From: an uncultured Eubacteriales bacterium
GTDB taxonomy: Bacteria > Bacillota > Clostridia > Lachnospirales > Lachnospiraceae
DNA length: 64,000 nucleotides
Direction of reading: 5' to 3'
NCBI GenBank assembly: GCA_902797845.1
Contig: CADBUJ010000022.1
Coordinates: 1 to 64,000 of the forward strand
The position numbers were made by a program, and so were the translations under genes. Shown piece by piece: positions 54,792 to 64,000 of this stretch. The notes below the pieces were generated by a model that did not search any database, was not told where the DNA came from, and was given only the letters and a program-made list of their open reading frames with translations. The number at the start of each line of letters is the position of its first letter. Position 1 is the stretch's first letter.

Positions 54792-54829
54792 AAATATTCC
54801 CCTGCAGATCCGCAGGGGAATATTTTTTT
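54792..54829. terminator. bidirectional terminator
   Basis: A 14-pair stem AAATATTCCCCTGC/GCAGGGGAATATTT (54792-54805, 54812-54825) followed by TTTT. The A-rich left side serves the minus-strand gene at 54837. Confidence 0.9.
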
Positions 54830-54836
54830 GTTTAAA

Positions 54837-55142
54837 TCAAGCTTCTTTTCCTTCGTCGCTGTCGTTGCCTGTTATCTTATCTTTAAGATTTGAGAAGGCA
54901 TCCTTGATCTTGTCGTCCACTTCTGTTTTATCGAGAAGGTCACCGACTTTGTCCTTAACGGCGCCTGCAGCATCGCCGACTTTGTCCTTTACAGCGCCTG
55001 CAGCATCCTTGATCTTGTCGTCCACTTCTGTTTTATCGAGAAGGTCATCGACTTTGTCCTTAACGGTGCCTGCAGCATCGATGATCTTGTCGTCGATGGT
55101 GGTCTTATCCAAAACTTCGTTGATCTTGTCTTTAAGTCCCAT
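54837..55142 (-). CDS. lysine/aspartate-rich amphipathic repeat protein
   Basis: A 101-residue soluble, highly charged protein made of near-repeats such as VKDKVDDLLDKTEVDDKIKD and AAGAVKDKVGD. Two 26-residue stretches are nearly identical. Spacing of hydrophobic residues suggests amphipathic helices, as in LEA- or YtxH/CsbD-like stress proteins, but I do not assign it to a family. At the DNA level, about 78 bases are repeated (54898-54975 and 55003-55080). AAGGAG precedes the start. Confidence 0.75.
   Translation of the reverse strand: MGLKDKINEVLDKTTIDDKIIDAAGTVKDKVDDLLDKTEVDDKIKDAAGAVKDKVGDAAGAVKDKVGDLLDKTEVDDKIKDAFSNLKDKITGNDSDEGKEA
54898..55080. repeat. near-identical 78-base direct repeat within the small repeat gene
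   Basis: Positions 54898-54975 and 55003-55080 differ at few bases (for example CACCG/CATCG and GGCGCC/GGTGCC). The period is 105 bases (35 codons), so the reading frame is kept. Copy number could change by slippage or recombination. Confidence 0.8.
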
Positions 55143-55210
55143 TTTTGTACTCCTTCCGGTAGTTGTAAATTTTTAAAAATTTTATATCACCACAGATTCT
55201 ATTTGTAAAG

Positions 55211-56464
55211 TTACTTTAAACGGTTCCCCTTTTTTACGGCATTATCACCGTATTTCCGTCGTATTTTATCAAGAGCCTTATCAAGGGCCTTTTTTTTGCT
55301 ATCCGTTCGGAGGGAAGCGTTATTTTCCGGGGAGATATTATTTTCGGAAGAAACCGGTCCCTTTTCCGAAAAAGCATCTTCCATGTCGAATATACTGAGC
55401 TGTACCATGGTGTCAGGAGAAAGCTTTCCCGTCCTGACGCCCAGAAGCCGTATGGGAGCATGGCTCCAAAGCCTGTCGAATAAAAGGTCCGCATATTTGT
55501 GGAGATCTTCCTTTTGCGACGACGGAGTGGGGATCGCCATCTGATGGGATACAGAAGTAAAATCCGAATATTTTATCTCCACGCATATGCTCCCCGCAAC
55601 CATATGCTCCTTTTTAAGACGACGGGATACGGACTCGCAAAGCTTCCCCAATATCTTATATGCATCGTCTGCGCTGATGATATCAGACTCCAGAGTAGTG
55701 GAATTCCCTATACCCTTGGAACTTTTTCTTTCTTCATCTATGGGAGATATCTCCATTCCGTTGGCATATTCCCAGAGGATCCGCCCGTGCGTTTTCAAAT
55801 GAGATTCGATGATCTTCGGATCTGCGGCGGCCAGATCGCCGATGGTCTTAATGCCGAGGCCCTTCAGGGAATGCTCTGCAGCATTTCCCACAAAGAACAG
55901 ATCTCTTATGGGAAGGGGCCACATTTTTTCTTTTATCTCGCTTTTAAAAAGAGTGTGCACCTTGTCAGGCTTCTGGAAATCCGACGCCATTTTGGCCAGA
56001 AGCTTATTCTCGGAGATCCCTATATTTACCGTAAATCCGAAGGTATCCCTTATAAGATCCTTTATGAAGAATGCATATTCAACAGGCTCCTTTCCCTTTG
56101 CCGTGACAGGATCGTATTTCGCGAAGCATTCGTCTATGCTGTAGGGGGATATTTCATTAAAATACCCGGATAAAAGATCGAGCATGCGTTTGCTGTATTC
56201 CCTGTAAAGCTTGTGATCAGGCGGAATGCTTATAAGAGACGGGCATTTTTTTAATGCATCAGTAAGAGGCTCTCCTGTTTTTACGCCTGTTTTTTTGGCG
56301 GGATCAGATTTTGCGACCACTACGCCGTGACGCTTCTTGATATCCCCGCCCACCACAACGGGAATAAGCCGGTAATCGGTGGTGCTTCCGTTTTTCAAAG
56401 CTTCCACTGCCGACCAGCTTAAAAAGGCATTATTTACATCTATATGGAAAAATATCTCTCCCAT
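55211..56464 (-). CDS. dinB: DNA polymerase IV
   Basis: A 417-residue Y-family translesion polymerase. FFHIDVNNAFLSW gives the first catalytic Asp and YSIDECFAKYD the second Asp and Glu. The little-finger region follows with GIGNSTTLESD. The C-terminal clamp-binding motif QLSIF lies at residues 355-359, and a Lys/Asp-rich tail of about 58 residues follows. The start MGEIFFHIDV at 56464 is chosen; a longer frame extends into the divergent promoter region. No LexA box is recognised upstream. The Shine-Dalgarno sequence is weak. Confidence 0.93.
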   Translation of the reverse strand: MGEIFFHIDVNNAFLSWSAVEALKNGSTTDYRLIPVVVGGDIKKRHGVVVAKSDPAKKTGVKTGEPLTDALKKCPSLISIPPDHKLYREYSKRMLDLLSGYFNEISPYSIDECFAKYDPVTAKGKEPVEYAFFIKDLIRDTFGFTVNIGISENKLLAKMASDFQKPDKVHTLFKSEIKEKMWPLPIRDLFFVGNAAEHSLKGLGIKTIGDLAAADPKIIESHLKTHGRILWEYANGMEISPIDEERKSSKGIGNSTTLESDIISADDAYKILGKLCESVSRRLKKEHMVAGSICVEIKYSDFTSVSHQMAIPTPSSQKEDLHKYADLLFDRLWSHAPIRLLGVRTGKLSPDTMVQLSIFDMEDAFSEKGPVSSENNISPENNASLRTDSKKKALDKALDKIRRKYGDNAVKKGNRLK

Positions 56465-56506
56465 GGTGTGATGATAAGCCCCCCTTAAGTGCCTGTGTTG
56501 TCTTGA

Positions 56507-56515
56507 ATTATACCA
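56507..56515 (-). promoter_or_regulatory. extended -10 promoter of dinB
   Basis: On the minus strand TGGTATAAT (56515-56507) matches the extended -10 element. The leader would be about 36 bases. Confidence 0.6.
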
Positions 56516-56577
56516 GATATTGTAATAAACTTTACAAGGGTGTATTTCATCAGTATTTACAGAAAGCAGAGCATTTA

Positions 56578-59181
56578 ATGAACCTCTTAGCGGGAAAAAA
56601 GATAAGCCACAAAAAATATATGCTGACGGCATTTCTGCTGCCGCTTCTTATAATGGTGGTAGTCTATATTTCCGAGGGAGTATATCCTGTAGGCGGAAGA
56701 GGTGTGGCTCTGGTGGATTCTTTCCACCAATATGTTCCTTTCTTCGGGGAGCTTAATGATAAGCTGACTGATGGAGGCAGCCTCCTTTATTCCTGGAACG
56801 GCGGACTGGGTTTCAATTTTACGGCCGTAATGGCTTATTATCTTATGAGCCCTCTCAATATTCTTATGGTCCTGGTGCCGAAGTCCCAGATCCTTACGCT
56901 TTTTTCTGTTTTTATACTTATAAAGGTATCCCTTTCGTCTCTTTCCTTTTATTTTTATATCTCAAAGAAACTTAACAGAGACGGCTTTTCTCTGGTGGCA
57001 TTTTCCCTTATGTATGCCATGTCAAGCTGGACTATAGGCTATAACTGGAATGTGATGTGGCTGGATTCTTTGGCCATTTTTCCGGTGCTCATATATGCTC
57101 TGGAAAGACTTATAGATAAGGATAAGGGTATCCTTTACTGCCTCATACTGGGAGCAACGATCATCCTTAATTTCTACATAGCTTTTGCCATATGTATATT
57201 CCTTGTGCTTTATTTCTTTTATTACTACTTTGGAAGAGATACCGTAAGCGGCAGGGATTTTATAGGAAAGGGATTTAAATTTGCAGGCTTCTCACTTCTC
57301 GGAGAAGGCATAAGCGCAGTTGTTATCGTACCTGTTTATTTTGCCCTTCAGCATGTTTATTCCTCGGGGCGGGAATTTCCAACCGATATAAAATTCTATT
57401 ACAATGCAGGAGATCTTTTTACGAGGGCACTTCCCTTTGCGACTCCCACAAAGGTTACGGGACTTCCTAATCTTTATTTCGGCCTTTTTTCATTAATGGC
57501 TGTTATCCTTTTTGTTTTTCTTAAGAAAGCATCATTAAGAAGGCGGGTCATGAGTATTCTTCTGGTGGCCTTCCTTATATTCAGCACGGATTTCAAGATA
57601 CTTAATTATATCTGGCACGGCTTCCACTTCCCCAACGATCTTCCGGCAAGGTTCACATTCCTTGTTGCGTTTATGGGCGCATCACTTGCGGCAGAGGTCT
57701 ATCTTAATATAAAAGAATTTAAGATGTGGCATATCATATTTGCCTACGGTCTTATTATGGCAGCCATTTCTCTTTCGTATGTTTTCGGCACTGGGAAGGA
57801 GGACAGCTTTATTTATATCCTTTCCGCAGCTTTATCAAGTGCTTACTTCATGATGCTCATCTATCTGAATGAGCCGGATACCGTAAGAGAAAAGCTGAAA
57901 AGGGGCCTGGTAACGGTAATGGTGCTGGAGGTGGCCGCAAACGGTGCCTTCGGCCTTGCTGTCAACGGGACAATGAACAGGGATCAGTATGTTAAAAATA
58001 TAGATGTGGCACAGGATATACATAACATCATAGAGACCATGGAGGGTGATGAGGAAAGCACGGGATTCTACCGCTCTGAGATGGATGAGTTCAACGGAAG
58101 GAATAATTCCATGTGGCTCTCCTTCAGAGGAATGTCCCTTTTCTCCTCGACCATGAGAGAAGATCTGCAGCTTTATCTTAAGGAGCTGGGCTTTTTCTCT
58201 GCTGCAAATAAATTCAGTTACCTTGGAGCAACACCCGTAACGGATGCTCTTTTTTCCATGAAATATCTTATGGCATTCAAGGAGCTTCCCATAAGCCGTA
58301 CATTTAAAAAGGTACGTGATGTGGGCGACAAGGTGCTCTTAAGGAATGATGATGCTCTGTCCCTTTGCTACATGGCAGATGATGGATATGAGGAAGGTGT
58401 ATATGAGGCAAAGGATCCCTTTGCCCTGCAGAACAGGATAGTTACAGGCATCACCGGATCAGGGGGAAGGGTCTTTGAAGTTTATGGCCCCGACAGGCCT
58501 ACGGTGGAAGACGGGACCCTTCGGACAAGCGACGAAAACACTTTTACGGTGGATAAAGACGAGGATGCGGATACATGCACGGTCCGTTTTACAGCGGACC
58601 TCTCCGACGGGGAGGATCATTATATATATTTTAAAGCTACGGATTTTGAGAGCCTTAAGGTGGAAAACGAAAACGGGAGCAGGACATATTCCGATGTAAG
58701 AGGGCATATAGTGGAACTGGGAAATTCCGGAGAAGCATCTATGGAGCTCTCTCTTAAACCGGATAAGGAAAGCGGGACCATAACTCTCGTGGCGGCATCC
58801 TTAAACAGGGATGTATATGAAAAGTTCATAAATAAAACAAAAGAAAACCAGCTTCATGTAACAAAATTTTCTGATACAAGGATCGAGGGCACCATCACTG
58901 CAGAGGATTCTCATGTGATGCTTACATCCATCCCTTATGATGACGGCTGGTCGGTATATGTGGACGGAGAACGTACGGAGATCCATACGGCAGATGATGC
59001 ATTTATTTATGTAAAATTGCCAAAAGGGACTCATAAAATAGAATTTTCCTATGAGCCTGAAGGCCTTAAAACGGGCGCTATCCTGACGGCGGCATCCCTT
59101 GTATTATTGATTTTCCTGTATTTTTTAGGTAAAAAACTCAAAATAAGGCGTGTTCAAGGGGATTTACAAACGGCGGAATAG
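56578..59181 (+). CDS. YfhO-family polytopic membrane protein
   Basis: An 867-residue membrane protein. It has roughly a dozen helices in the N-terminal 450 residues (for example MLTAFLLPLLIMVVVYISEG, then later GATIILNFYIAFAICIFLVLYFF), then a large extracytoplasmic C-terminal domain and a last helix (about 838-858). YfhO proteins resemble GT-C glycosyltransferases and are tied to lipoteichoic acid or polymer glycosylation in Gram-positives. The DSFHQYVPFF segment near residue 45 is typical. The start at 56578 is chosen over a TTG at 56503, which lies in the promoter region. A weak Shine-Dalgarno is present. Confidence 0.9.
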   Translation: MNLLAGKKISHKKYMLTAFLLPLLIMVVVYISEGVYPVGGRGVALVDSFHQYVPFFGELNDKLTDGGSLLYSWNGGLGFNFTAVMAYYLMSPLNILMVLVPKSQILTLFSVFILIKVSLSSLSFYFYISKKLNRDGFSLVAFSLMYAMSSWTIGYNWNVMWLDSLAIFPVLIYALERLIDKDKGILYCLILGATIILNFYIAFAICIFLVLYFFYYYFGRDTVSGRDFIGKGFKFAGFSLLGEGISAVVIVPVYFALQHVYSSGREFPTDIKFYYNAGDLFTRALPFATPTKVTGLPNLYFGLFSLMAVILFVFLKKASLRRRVMSILLVAFLIFSTDFKILNYIWHGFHFPNDLPARFTFLVAFMGASLAAEVYLNIKEFKMWHIIFAYGLIMAAISLSYVFGTGKEDSFIYILSAALSSAYFMMLIYLNEPDTVREKLKRGLVTVMVLEVAANGAFGLAVNGTMNRDQYVKNIDVAQDIHNIIETMEGDEESTGFYRSEMDEFNGRNNSMWLSFRGMSLFSSTMREDLQLYLKELGFFSAANKFSYLGATPVTDALFSMKYLMAFKELPISRTFKKVRDVGDKVLLRNDDALSLCYMADDGYEEGVYEAKDPFALQNRIVTGITGSGGRVFEVYGPDRPTVEDGTLRTSDENTFTVDKDEDADTCTVRFTADLSDGEDHYIYFKATDFESLKVENENGSRTYSDVRGHIVELGNSGEASMELSLKPDKESGTITLVAASLNRDVYEKFINKTKENQLHVTKFSDTRIEGTITAEDSHVMLTSIPYDDGWSVYVDGERTEIHTADDAFIYVKLPKGTHKIEFSYEPEGLKTGAILTAASLVLLIFLYFLGKKLKIRRVQGDLQTAE

Positions 59182-59190
59182 TGTTATAAT
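59163..59190 (+). promoter_or_regulatory. murA promoter
   Basis: TTTACA (59163-59168), a 16-base spacer, TATAAT (59185-59190), with TGT upstream of the -10 forming an extended element. The -35 lies within the end of the YfhO gene. Confidence 0.7.
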
Positions 59191-59231
59191 GGTAAAAATG
59201 TACAAAAAATAACCCTTAAAGAGGTGCATAT

Positions 59232-60524
59232 ATGGAACAATATGTTATACGGGGCGGGAAACCACTTCAGGGCGAAGTCATTATAGGCGGAGCCAAGAAT
59301 GCTGCCCTGGGCATACTGGCTGCAGCAGTAATGACAGACGATACGGTCACCATAGAGAATCTGCCTAATGTCAGCGACATTAACGTTTTGCTTCAGGCCA
59401 TCGGGTCTATTGGTGCAGGGACCCGCAGGATAAATAAAAATGTGGTCGAGATCAGCGGAAAGGATATCAATACTCTTTGCGTGGAGGATGACTACATAAG
59501 AAAGATCCGTGCATCCTATTATCTTCTGGGTGCTCTTTTGGGTAAATATAAAAAGGCTGAGGTTGCTCTTCCCGGCGGATGCAATATCGGATCAAGACCC
59601 ATAGATCAGCATCTTAAAGGACTCAGAGCCCTTGGAGCCAAGGTGGAGATAGACAACGGTATGATCCATGCTGAGGCTGAGAGGCTCACAGGTGCTCATA
59701 TCTATTTCGATAACGTTTCCGTTGGAGCCACCATAAATGTTATGCTGGCTGCCTGTATGGCAGATGGAAGGACCACACTTGAGAATTCCGCCAAGGAGCC
59801 TCATATAGTAGATGTGGCCAATTTCCTTAATTCCATGGGAGCCAACATCAAGGGCGCCGGTACGGATGTTATACGAATAAACGGTGTTAAAGAGCTTCAC
59901 GGCTGCGAATATATAATAATACCCGATCAGATCGAGGCAGGTACGTTCATGTGCGCTGCAGCAGCCACAAAGGGTGATGTTACCGTAAGGAATATTATCC
60001 CCAAGCATATGGAATCCGTGACGGCAAAGCTCATAGAAACCGGAGCAAAGGTCATGGAGGGAATGGATTATCTAAGAGTTATCGGCACGGACAAATCTCA
60101 TGCCACGAGCATCAAGACTCTTCCTTATCCCGGATTCCCGACTGATATGCAGCCTCAGATGGCAGTAGTGCTGGCTCTTGCGGCAGGGACATCCACCATC
60201 ACTGAGAGCATTTTCGAAAACAGGTTCAAATATGTGGACGAGCTTATCAGAATGGGTGCGGATATTAAAGTTGAAGGCAATATAGCCATCATTCACGGAG
60301 TAAACGGCCTTAAGAGCGCCGCAGTCAATGCGCCGGATCTGAGAGCCGGAGCTGCGCTCGTTATAGCTGCTCTTGCGGCATCAGGCTGCTCTGATGTCAA
60401 CGAGATACGCTACATCAAGAGAGGGTATGAGGATTTCGATGTAAAGCTCCGTGCCCTTGGTGCAGATATAGAAGAATTTTCCGATGAAAGAGATGCTTTG
60501 AAATTCAAATTAAGGACAGGCTGA
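59232..60524 (+). CDS. murA: UDP-N-acetylglucosamine 1-carboxyvinyltransferase
   Basis: A 430-residue EPSP-synthase-fold enzyme doing the first committed step of peptidoglycan synthesis, the transfer of enolpyruvate to UDP-GlcNAc. The catalytic cysteine is in LPGGCNIGSRPIDQHLKGL, the target of fosfomycin, and is present. RGGKPLQGEV at the start and YPGFPTDMQPQMAVVLALA near residue 300 are family motifs. Terminator at 60553. Confidence 0.96.
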   Translation: MEQYVIRGGKPLQGEVIIGGAKNAALGILAAAVMTDDTVTIENLPNVSDINVLLQAIGSIGAGTRRINKNVVEISGKDINTLCVEDDYIRKIRASYYLLGALLGKYKKAEVALPGGCNIGSRPIDQHLKGLRALGAKVEIDNGMIHAEAERLTGAHIYFDNVSVGATINVMLAACMADGRTTLENSAKEPHIVDVANFLNSMGANIKGAGTDVIRINGVKELHGCEYIIIPDQIEAGTFMCAAAATKGDVTVRNIIPKHMESVTAKLIETGAKVMEGMDYLRVIGTDKSHATSIKTLPYPGFPTDMQPQMAVVLALAAGTSTITESIFENRFKYVDELIRMGADIKVEGNIAIIHGVNGLKSAAVNAPDLRAGAALVIAALAASGCSDVNEIRYIKRGYEDFDVKLRALGADIEEFSDERDALKFKLRTG

Positions 60525-60552
60525 TGCTTAACAGGATCAAAGATTGCTTTTG

Positions 60553-60587
60553 GAGCCCGCATTAAAGCGGGCTCAACGGTTTTTTTG
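60553..60587 (+). terminator. terminator of murA
   Basis: GAGCCCGC-ATTAAA-GCGGGCTC (60553-60574) followed by AACGG and seven T. Confidence 0.85.
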
Positions 60588-60619
60588 ATCTTCTTATTTA
60601 TAAAACAGGAGGATGATCA

Positions 60620-61804
60620 ATGGCTAAAAGATTATTTACTTCAGAGTCTGTAACGGAAGGCCATCCCGATAAGATGTGCGACCAGATCTCGGATGCGATA
60701 CTGGATGCGCTGCTGGAAAAGGATCCCTTAAGCCGTGTGGCTTGCGAGACATGCACCACTACAGGCCTTGTTATGGTAATGGGTGAGATAACCACGGAAG
60801 CATACGTGGATATACAGAAAATAGTCAGGGATACAGTAAGGGAAATAGGATACGACAGAGGAAAATACGGCTTTGACGCAGATACTTGCGCGGTGATAAC
60901 GGCCATAGACGAGCAGTCTGCAGATATTGCTCTGGGCGTGGATAAGGCCCTTGAGGCTAAGGCAGAGGATCCGGAGGAGGACATAGATGCCATCGGAGCA
61001 GGAGATCAGGGAATGATGTTCGGATATGCCATAAACGAAACGCCCGAGCTTATGCCGTATCCCATAGCTCTTGCCCATAAGCTGTCTTTAAGGCTTGCGG
61101 AGGTCAGGAAGAACGGATCCGTTCCTTATTTAAGACCCGACGGAAAGACCCAGGTAACTGTGGAGTACGGAGAGGACAATAAGCCCGAGAGGATAGATAC
61201 CATAGTAGTCTCTACCCAGCATGATCCGGAGATATCTCAGGAAATGATCCATAAGGATATCAGGGAAAAGGTGATAGATGAAGTGGTGGACAGCGGTATG
61301 ATCGATAAAGACACAAAGATCTTCATCAATCCTACAGGCAGATTCGTTATCGGTGGTCCTCACGGCGACAGCGGACTCACGGGACGAAAGATAATAGTTG
61401 ATACCTACGGAGGATACGCAAGGCACGGCGGCGGCGCATTTTCCGGAAAGGACTGCACCAAGGTGGACAGGAGCGCCTCCTATGCCGCAAGGTATGCTGC
61501 CAAAAACGTGGTGGCAGCAGGGCTGGCGGATGCCTGTGAGATTCAGCTCTCTTATGCCATAGGTGTTGCAAGGCCCACTTCCGTAATGGTAAATACATAT
61601 GGAACAGGCAAGCTTCCGGACAGAAAGATAGAAGAGATAATAAGGAAGGAATTTGACTTCAGACCGGCAGGCATCATAAATATGCTGGATCTGAGACGCC
61701 CCATTTACAAACAAACGGCAGCCTACGGTCACTTCGGAAGGACCGATGTGGATCTTCCCTGGGAAAGAACAGACAAGGCAGCAGATCTTAAAAAATATCT
61801 TTGA
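60620..61804 (+). CDS. metK: S-adenosylmethionine synthetase
   Basis: A 394-residue enzyme making SAM from methionine and ATP. The start [38 protein letters not shown] and the later [21 protein letters not shown] are diagnostic. AGGAGG stands before the ATG. No SAM riboswitch is found in the 32-base gap after the murA terminator. Followed by a hairpin at 61832-61857. Confidence 0.97.
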   Translation: MAKRLFTSESVTEGHPDKMCDQISDAILDALLEKDPLSRVACETCTTTGLVMVMGEITTEAYVDIQKIVRDTVREIGYDRGKYGFDADTCAVITAIDEQSADIALGVDKALEAKAEDPEEDIDAIGAGDQGMMFGYAINETPELMPYPIALAHKLSLRLAEVRKNGSVPYLRPDGKTQVTVEYGEDNKPERIDTIVVSTQHDPEISQEMIHKDIREKVIDEVVDSGMIDKDTKIFINPTGRFVIGGPHGDSGLTGRKIIVDTYGGYARHGGGAFSGKDCTKVDRSASYAARYAAKNVVAAGLADACEIQLSYAIGVARPTSVMVNTYGTGKLPDRKIEEIIRKEFDFRPAGIINMLDLRRPIYKQTAAYGHFGRTDVDLPWERTDKAADLKKYL

Positions 61805-61831
61805 TAAAGAGATATTAAATCAGGTGAAGAT

Positions 61832-61857
61832 ACGGGATACCTTCCGGGGTATCCCGT
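61832..61857 (+). terminator. hairpin after metK
   Basis: ACGGGATACC-TTCCGG-GGTATCCCGT (61832-61857) followed by TATATATG, only weakly T-rich. Confidence 0.5.
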
Positions 61858-61887
61858 TATATATGTAAAAAGGAAAGGATGATGAAA

Positions 61888-63768
61888 ATGGCAAGGAATA
61901 CGGGAAAACTTCAGATAAACAGCGAGAATCTTTTTCCCATCATTAAAAAATGGCTTTATTCCGACAAGGATATTTTTGTAAGAGAACTTGTTTCCAACGG
62001 GTGTGATGCTGTAACGAAGCTTAAGAAGCTTTCCCTTTTGGGGGATGCTGAACTGTCTTCGGAGGAAAGCTTCCGGATCGATGTTATATGCGACCCGGAG
62101 GAAAAGACTTTGACCTTTACCGATAACGGCATAGGAATGGATAGGGAAGAAGTGGTCAAGTATATTGCCCAGATAGCCTTTTCCGGGGCTGCCGACTTTC
62201 TTGAGAAGTATCAGGACACCTCTGCTGAGGAGGAGATCATAGGCCATTTCGGTCTGGGTTTCTATTCTGCTTTTATGGTGGCAGACAAGGTGGTGATAGA
62301 AAGTCTTTCCTATAAAGAAGGAGCTCAGGCAGTTTACTGGGAATGTGACGGAAGCTCCGACTATAATCTGAAGCAGTCCAGAAAAAGGACAAGAGGCACG
62401 AAGATCACGCTTTACCTTAATGAGGAGAGCTATGAGTTCTCCAACGAATATAAGGTAAGGGAGACTCTTGAAAAATACTGCAGCTTTATGCCTGTCCCTA
62501 TATATCTTTCATCAAAGGAACAGAAAAATGAGCAGCAGGAGAAAAAAGAGAAGAGAGAGCCTGTACAGATAAACGAGACAGTTCCCCTTTGGGCAAAGCA
62601 TCCCAACGAATGCACTGAAGAGGACTACAAGGATTTCTACAGGAAGGTCTTTAAGGATTATAAAGAGCCTCTCTTCTGGATACACCTTAATATGGACTAT
62701 CCCTTCAATCTGAAGGGCATCCTTTACTTCCCCAGAATAGGAAACGAATACGATACGGTGGAGGGAACCATAAAGCTGTATTGTAATCAGGTCTTTATTG
62801 CGGACAACATAAAAGAGGTGATCCCCGAATATCTTATGTTGCTCAAGGGAGCTATAGACTGTCCTGACATCCCTCTTAATGTTTCCAGGTCTTCGCTCCA
62901 GAATGACGGATTTGTAAAGAAGATCTCAGATTATATTACGAAGAAGGTGGCAGACAGGCTTACGGGCATGTACAAAACAGAGCGGGAGGAATACGAGAAG
63001 TACTGGGACGACATCAATCCGTTTATAAAATACGGATATATAAGGGATGAAAAATTTGCGGAAAGAATGAATGACTACATCATATATAAGGATCTTAAGG
63101 GATCATATATAACTCTGCCGGAATATCTTGAGGAAGCAAAGGAGACTCACGAGAATAAAGTATATTATGTGACGGATATGGCAAGACAGGCATCATTTGT
63201 GGAGCTCTTCAATAAGGAAGGAACAGATGCGATAATTCTTAATAAGGCCATAGACCCCATGTTCATACAGGGCCTGGAGTTTAAGAATAAAGATGTCAGG
63301 TTTATGAGGATCGATTCTGACGAGATAGATATCTTCAATGAAAAAACGAATGAGGATGAAGAAAAGGATCTAAAGGAAAAAGAAGAAAAGCTGGAAAAGA
63401 TGTTTAAAGAGGCTCTTTCCAGACCTGAACTTAAAATAAAGCTGAAGAAGCTTAAGGATGAAGGCTCTGCAGCCATGGTCATGGAGAACGAGGAAACAAG
63501 GCGAATGGGAGATATGATGCGCATGTACGGCATGGCAGATCCCAATGCCATGGAGGATGAGGGCAGGACCCTTGTATTGAACGCAGGTAATCCGCTTGTA
63601 AAGATACTTCTTGAAAAGGAAGATTTCAAACACAGGGATATGTACTGCCGTCAGCTGTATGATCTGGCTATGCTGTCACACAGATCCTTTACGGGAGAAG
63701 AGCTTAAGGAGTTCGTGGCAAGGAGCCACAAGATAATGGAGCTTCTGGGACAGGAAGAGTCAGCGTAA
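61888..63768 (+). CDS. htpG: Hsp90-family chaperone HtpG
   Basis: A 626-residue chaperone. The N-terminal GHKL ATPase domain shows SNGCDAVTKLKKL, DNGIGM and GHFGLGFYSAF. The middle domain has LNVSRSSLQ with the catalytic arginine. The C-terminal domain includes EDEGRTLVLNAGNPLVKILL. The start at 61888 (MARNTG) is chosen because AAAGG lies nine bases upstream and homologues begin this way. Two further in-frame ATGs upstream (61879, 61882) sit too close to that sequence. A Gln/Glu/Lys-rich linker (about 206-222) separates the domains. Confidence 0.96.
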   Translation: MARNTGKLQINSENLFPIIKKWLYSDKDIFVRELVSNGCDAVTKLKKLSLLGDAELSSEESFRIDVICDPEEKTLTFTDNGIGMDREEVVKYIAQIAFSGAADFLEKYQDTSAEEEIIGHFGLGFYSAFMVADKVVIESLSYKEGAQAVYWECDGSSDYNLKQSRKRTRGTKITLYLNEESYEFSNEYKVRETLEKYCSFMPVPIYLSSKEQKNEQQEKKEKREPVQINETVPLWAKHPNECTEEDYKDFYRKVFKDYKEPLFWIHLNMDYPFNLKGILYFPRIGNEYDTVEGTIKLYCNQVFIADNIKEVIPEYLMLLKGAIDCPDIPLNVSRSSLQNDGFVKKISDYITKKVADRLTGMYKTEREEYEKYWDDINPFIKYGYIRDEKFAERMNDYIIYKDLKGSYITLPEYLEEAKETHENKVYYVTDMARQASFVELFNKEGTDAIILNKAIDPMFIQGLEFKNKDVRFMRIDSDEIDIFNEKTNEDEEKDLKEKEEKLEKMFKEALSRPELKIKLKKLKDEGSAAMVMENEETRRMGDMMRMYGMADPNAMEDEGRTLVLNAGNPLVKILLEKEDFKHRDMYCRQLYDLAMLSHRSFTGEELKEFVARSHKIMELLGQEESA

Positions 63769-63837
63769 CATGCGGAATAATATACAACCTGGCACTCGTT
63801 AATCTATTAACCATCCACAATAAAAATCATTTGTCAA

Positions 63838-63882
63838 GGCGCAAAATTTGTAATTATGCACAAAATTTGCGCCTGATTTTTT
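63838..63882 (+). terminator. hairpin with T-tract near the window end
   Basis: GGCGCAAAATTTGT and ACAAAATTTGCGCC (63838-63851, 63860-63873) form a 14-pair stem with one central mismatch, followed by TGATTTTTT. It lies about 70 bases past htpG. Confidence 0.7.
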
Positions 63883-64000
63883 AAGTTTCTGTCAAAAATC
63901 TTGGGTTAGTTACACAAGAAGCATACTTTTAATTGACTTTAAACTTAAAACCAATTAACATAACCATAACTATTCAGCAGGAAAAGTGGTTAGTTGCCCG
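63883..64000. other. AT-rich sequence to the window end
   Basis: It holds a -35-like TTGACT (63933-63938) with a poor TAACAT at 18 bases (63957-63962), and GGTTAGTT repeats. No gene start is seen before the edge. Confidence 0.4.

Noticed and set aside
56465..56632. Longer dinB reading frame
   Set aside because: The extra 56 codons cover the dinB promoter and leader and do not match the family; homologues start at the FFHIDVN segment.
60525..60619. SAM riboswitch before metK
   Set aside because: After the murA terminator only about 30 bases remain, too few for any SAM aptamer.

Overview
This window is a chromosomal origin region of a low-to-moderate GC Firmicute, most likely a Clostridia of the Lachnospiraceae type. 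The main evidence is the arrangement gyrA-gyrB-recF-yaaA-dnaN-dnaA on the minus strand facing rpmH-rnpA-yidD-yidC-jag-mnmE-mnmG-rsmG on the plus strand, with DnaA boxes and an AT-rich spacer between dnaA and rpmH (10686-11030). The family assignment is an inference from gene content (split class I fumarate hydratase, DUF4446 beside parB, the GyrA active-site sequence style). No rRNA, CRISPR array, transposase, integrase or phage gene was seen.

Layout. 1-800: a tRNA-Ser with a consensus promoter and a small CxCC protein. 850-10661: fumarate hydratase alpha/beta and the replication cluster, all on the minus strand. 10686-11030: oriC. 11041-18021: ribosomal protein L34, RNase P protein, membrane insertion (YidD, YidC, Jag) and the tRNA modification genes mnmE/mnmG with rsmG. 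18112-23864: a minus-strand block with DUF4446, parB, parA, a DUF937 protein, a small membrane protein and argS. It carries three parS-like palindromes, two of which double as terminator hairpins. 24007-26255: serS, tRNA-Arg(CCT) and a PNPOx-fold protein.

26370-36173 looks like one ten-gene plus-strand operon: glycosyltransferase, dUTPase, D-aspartate-ligase-like ATP-grasp enzyme, aspartate/glutamate racemase, a MurE with streptococcal-type motifs, PLP decarboxylase, guanylate kinase-like protein, holB, ricT and trmN6. The three middle genes together look like a cassette for L-Lys stem peptides carrying D-Asp side chains or cross-bridges, inserted into the conserved decarboxylase-nucleotide kinase-holB-yaaT neighbourhood.

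36289-47669 is more accessory: a purine permease, an OmpR-type two-component system with an 11-bp tandem repeat upstream, a secreted PepSY protein, a 971-residue sortase-anchored surface protein, and an ABC transporter whose promoter is followed by two palindromes. 47791-63768 returns to housekeeping: LysR regulator, cysK, tcdA, murG, a TSCPD protein, mtnN, pgi, a flavin reductase, a repeat protein, dinB, a YfhO-family membrane protein, murA, metK and htpG. Many intergenic hairpins with T-tracts mark the transcription units, and several promoters match the sigma-A consensus with a 17-bp spacer.
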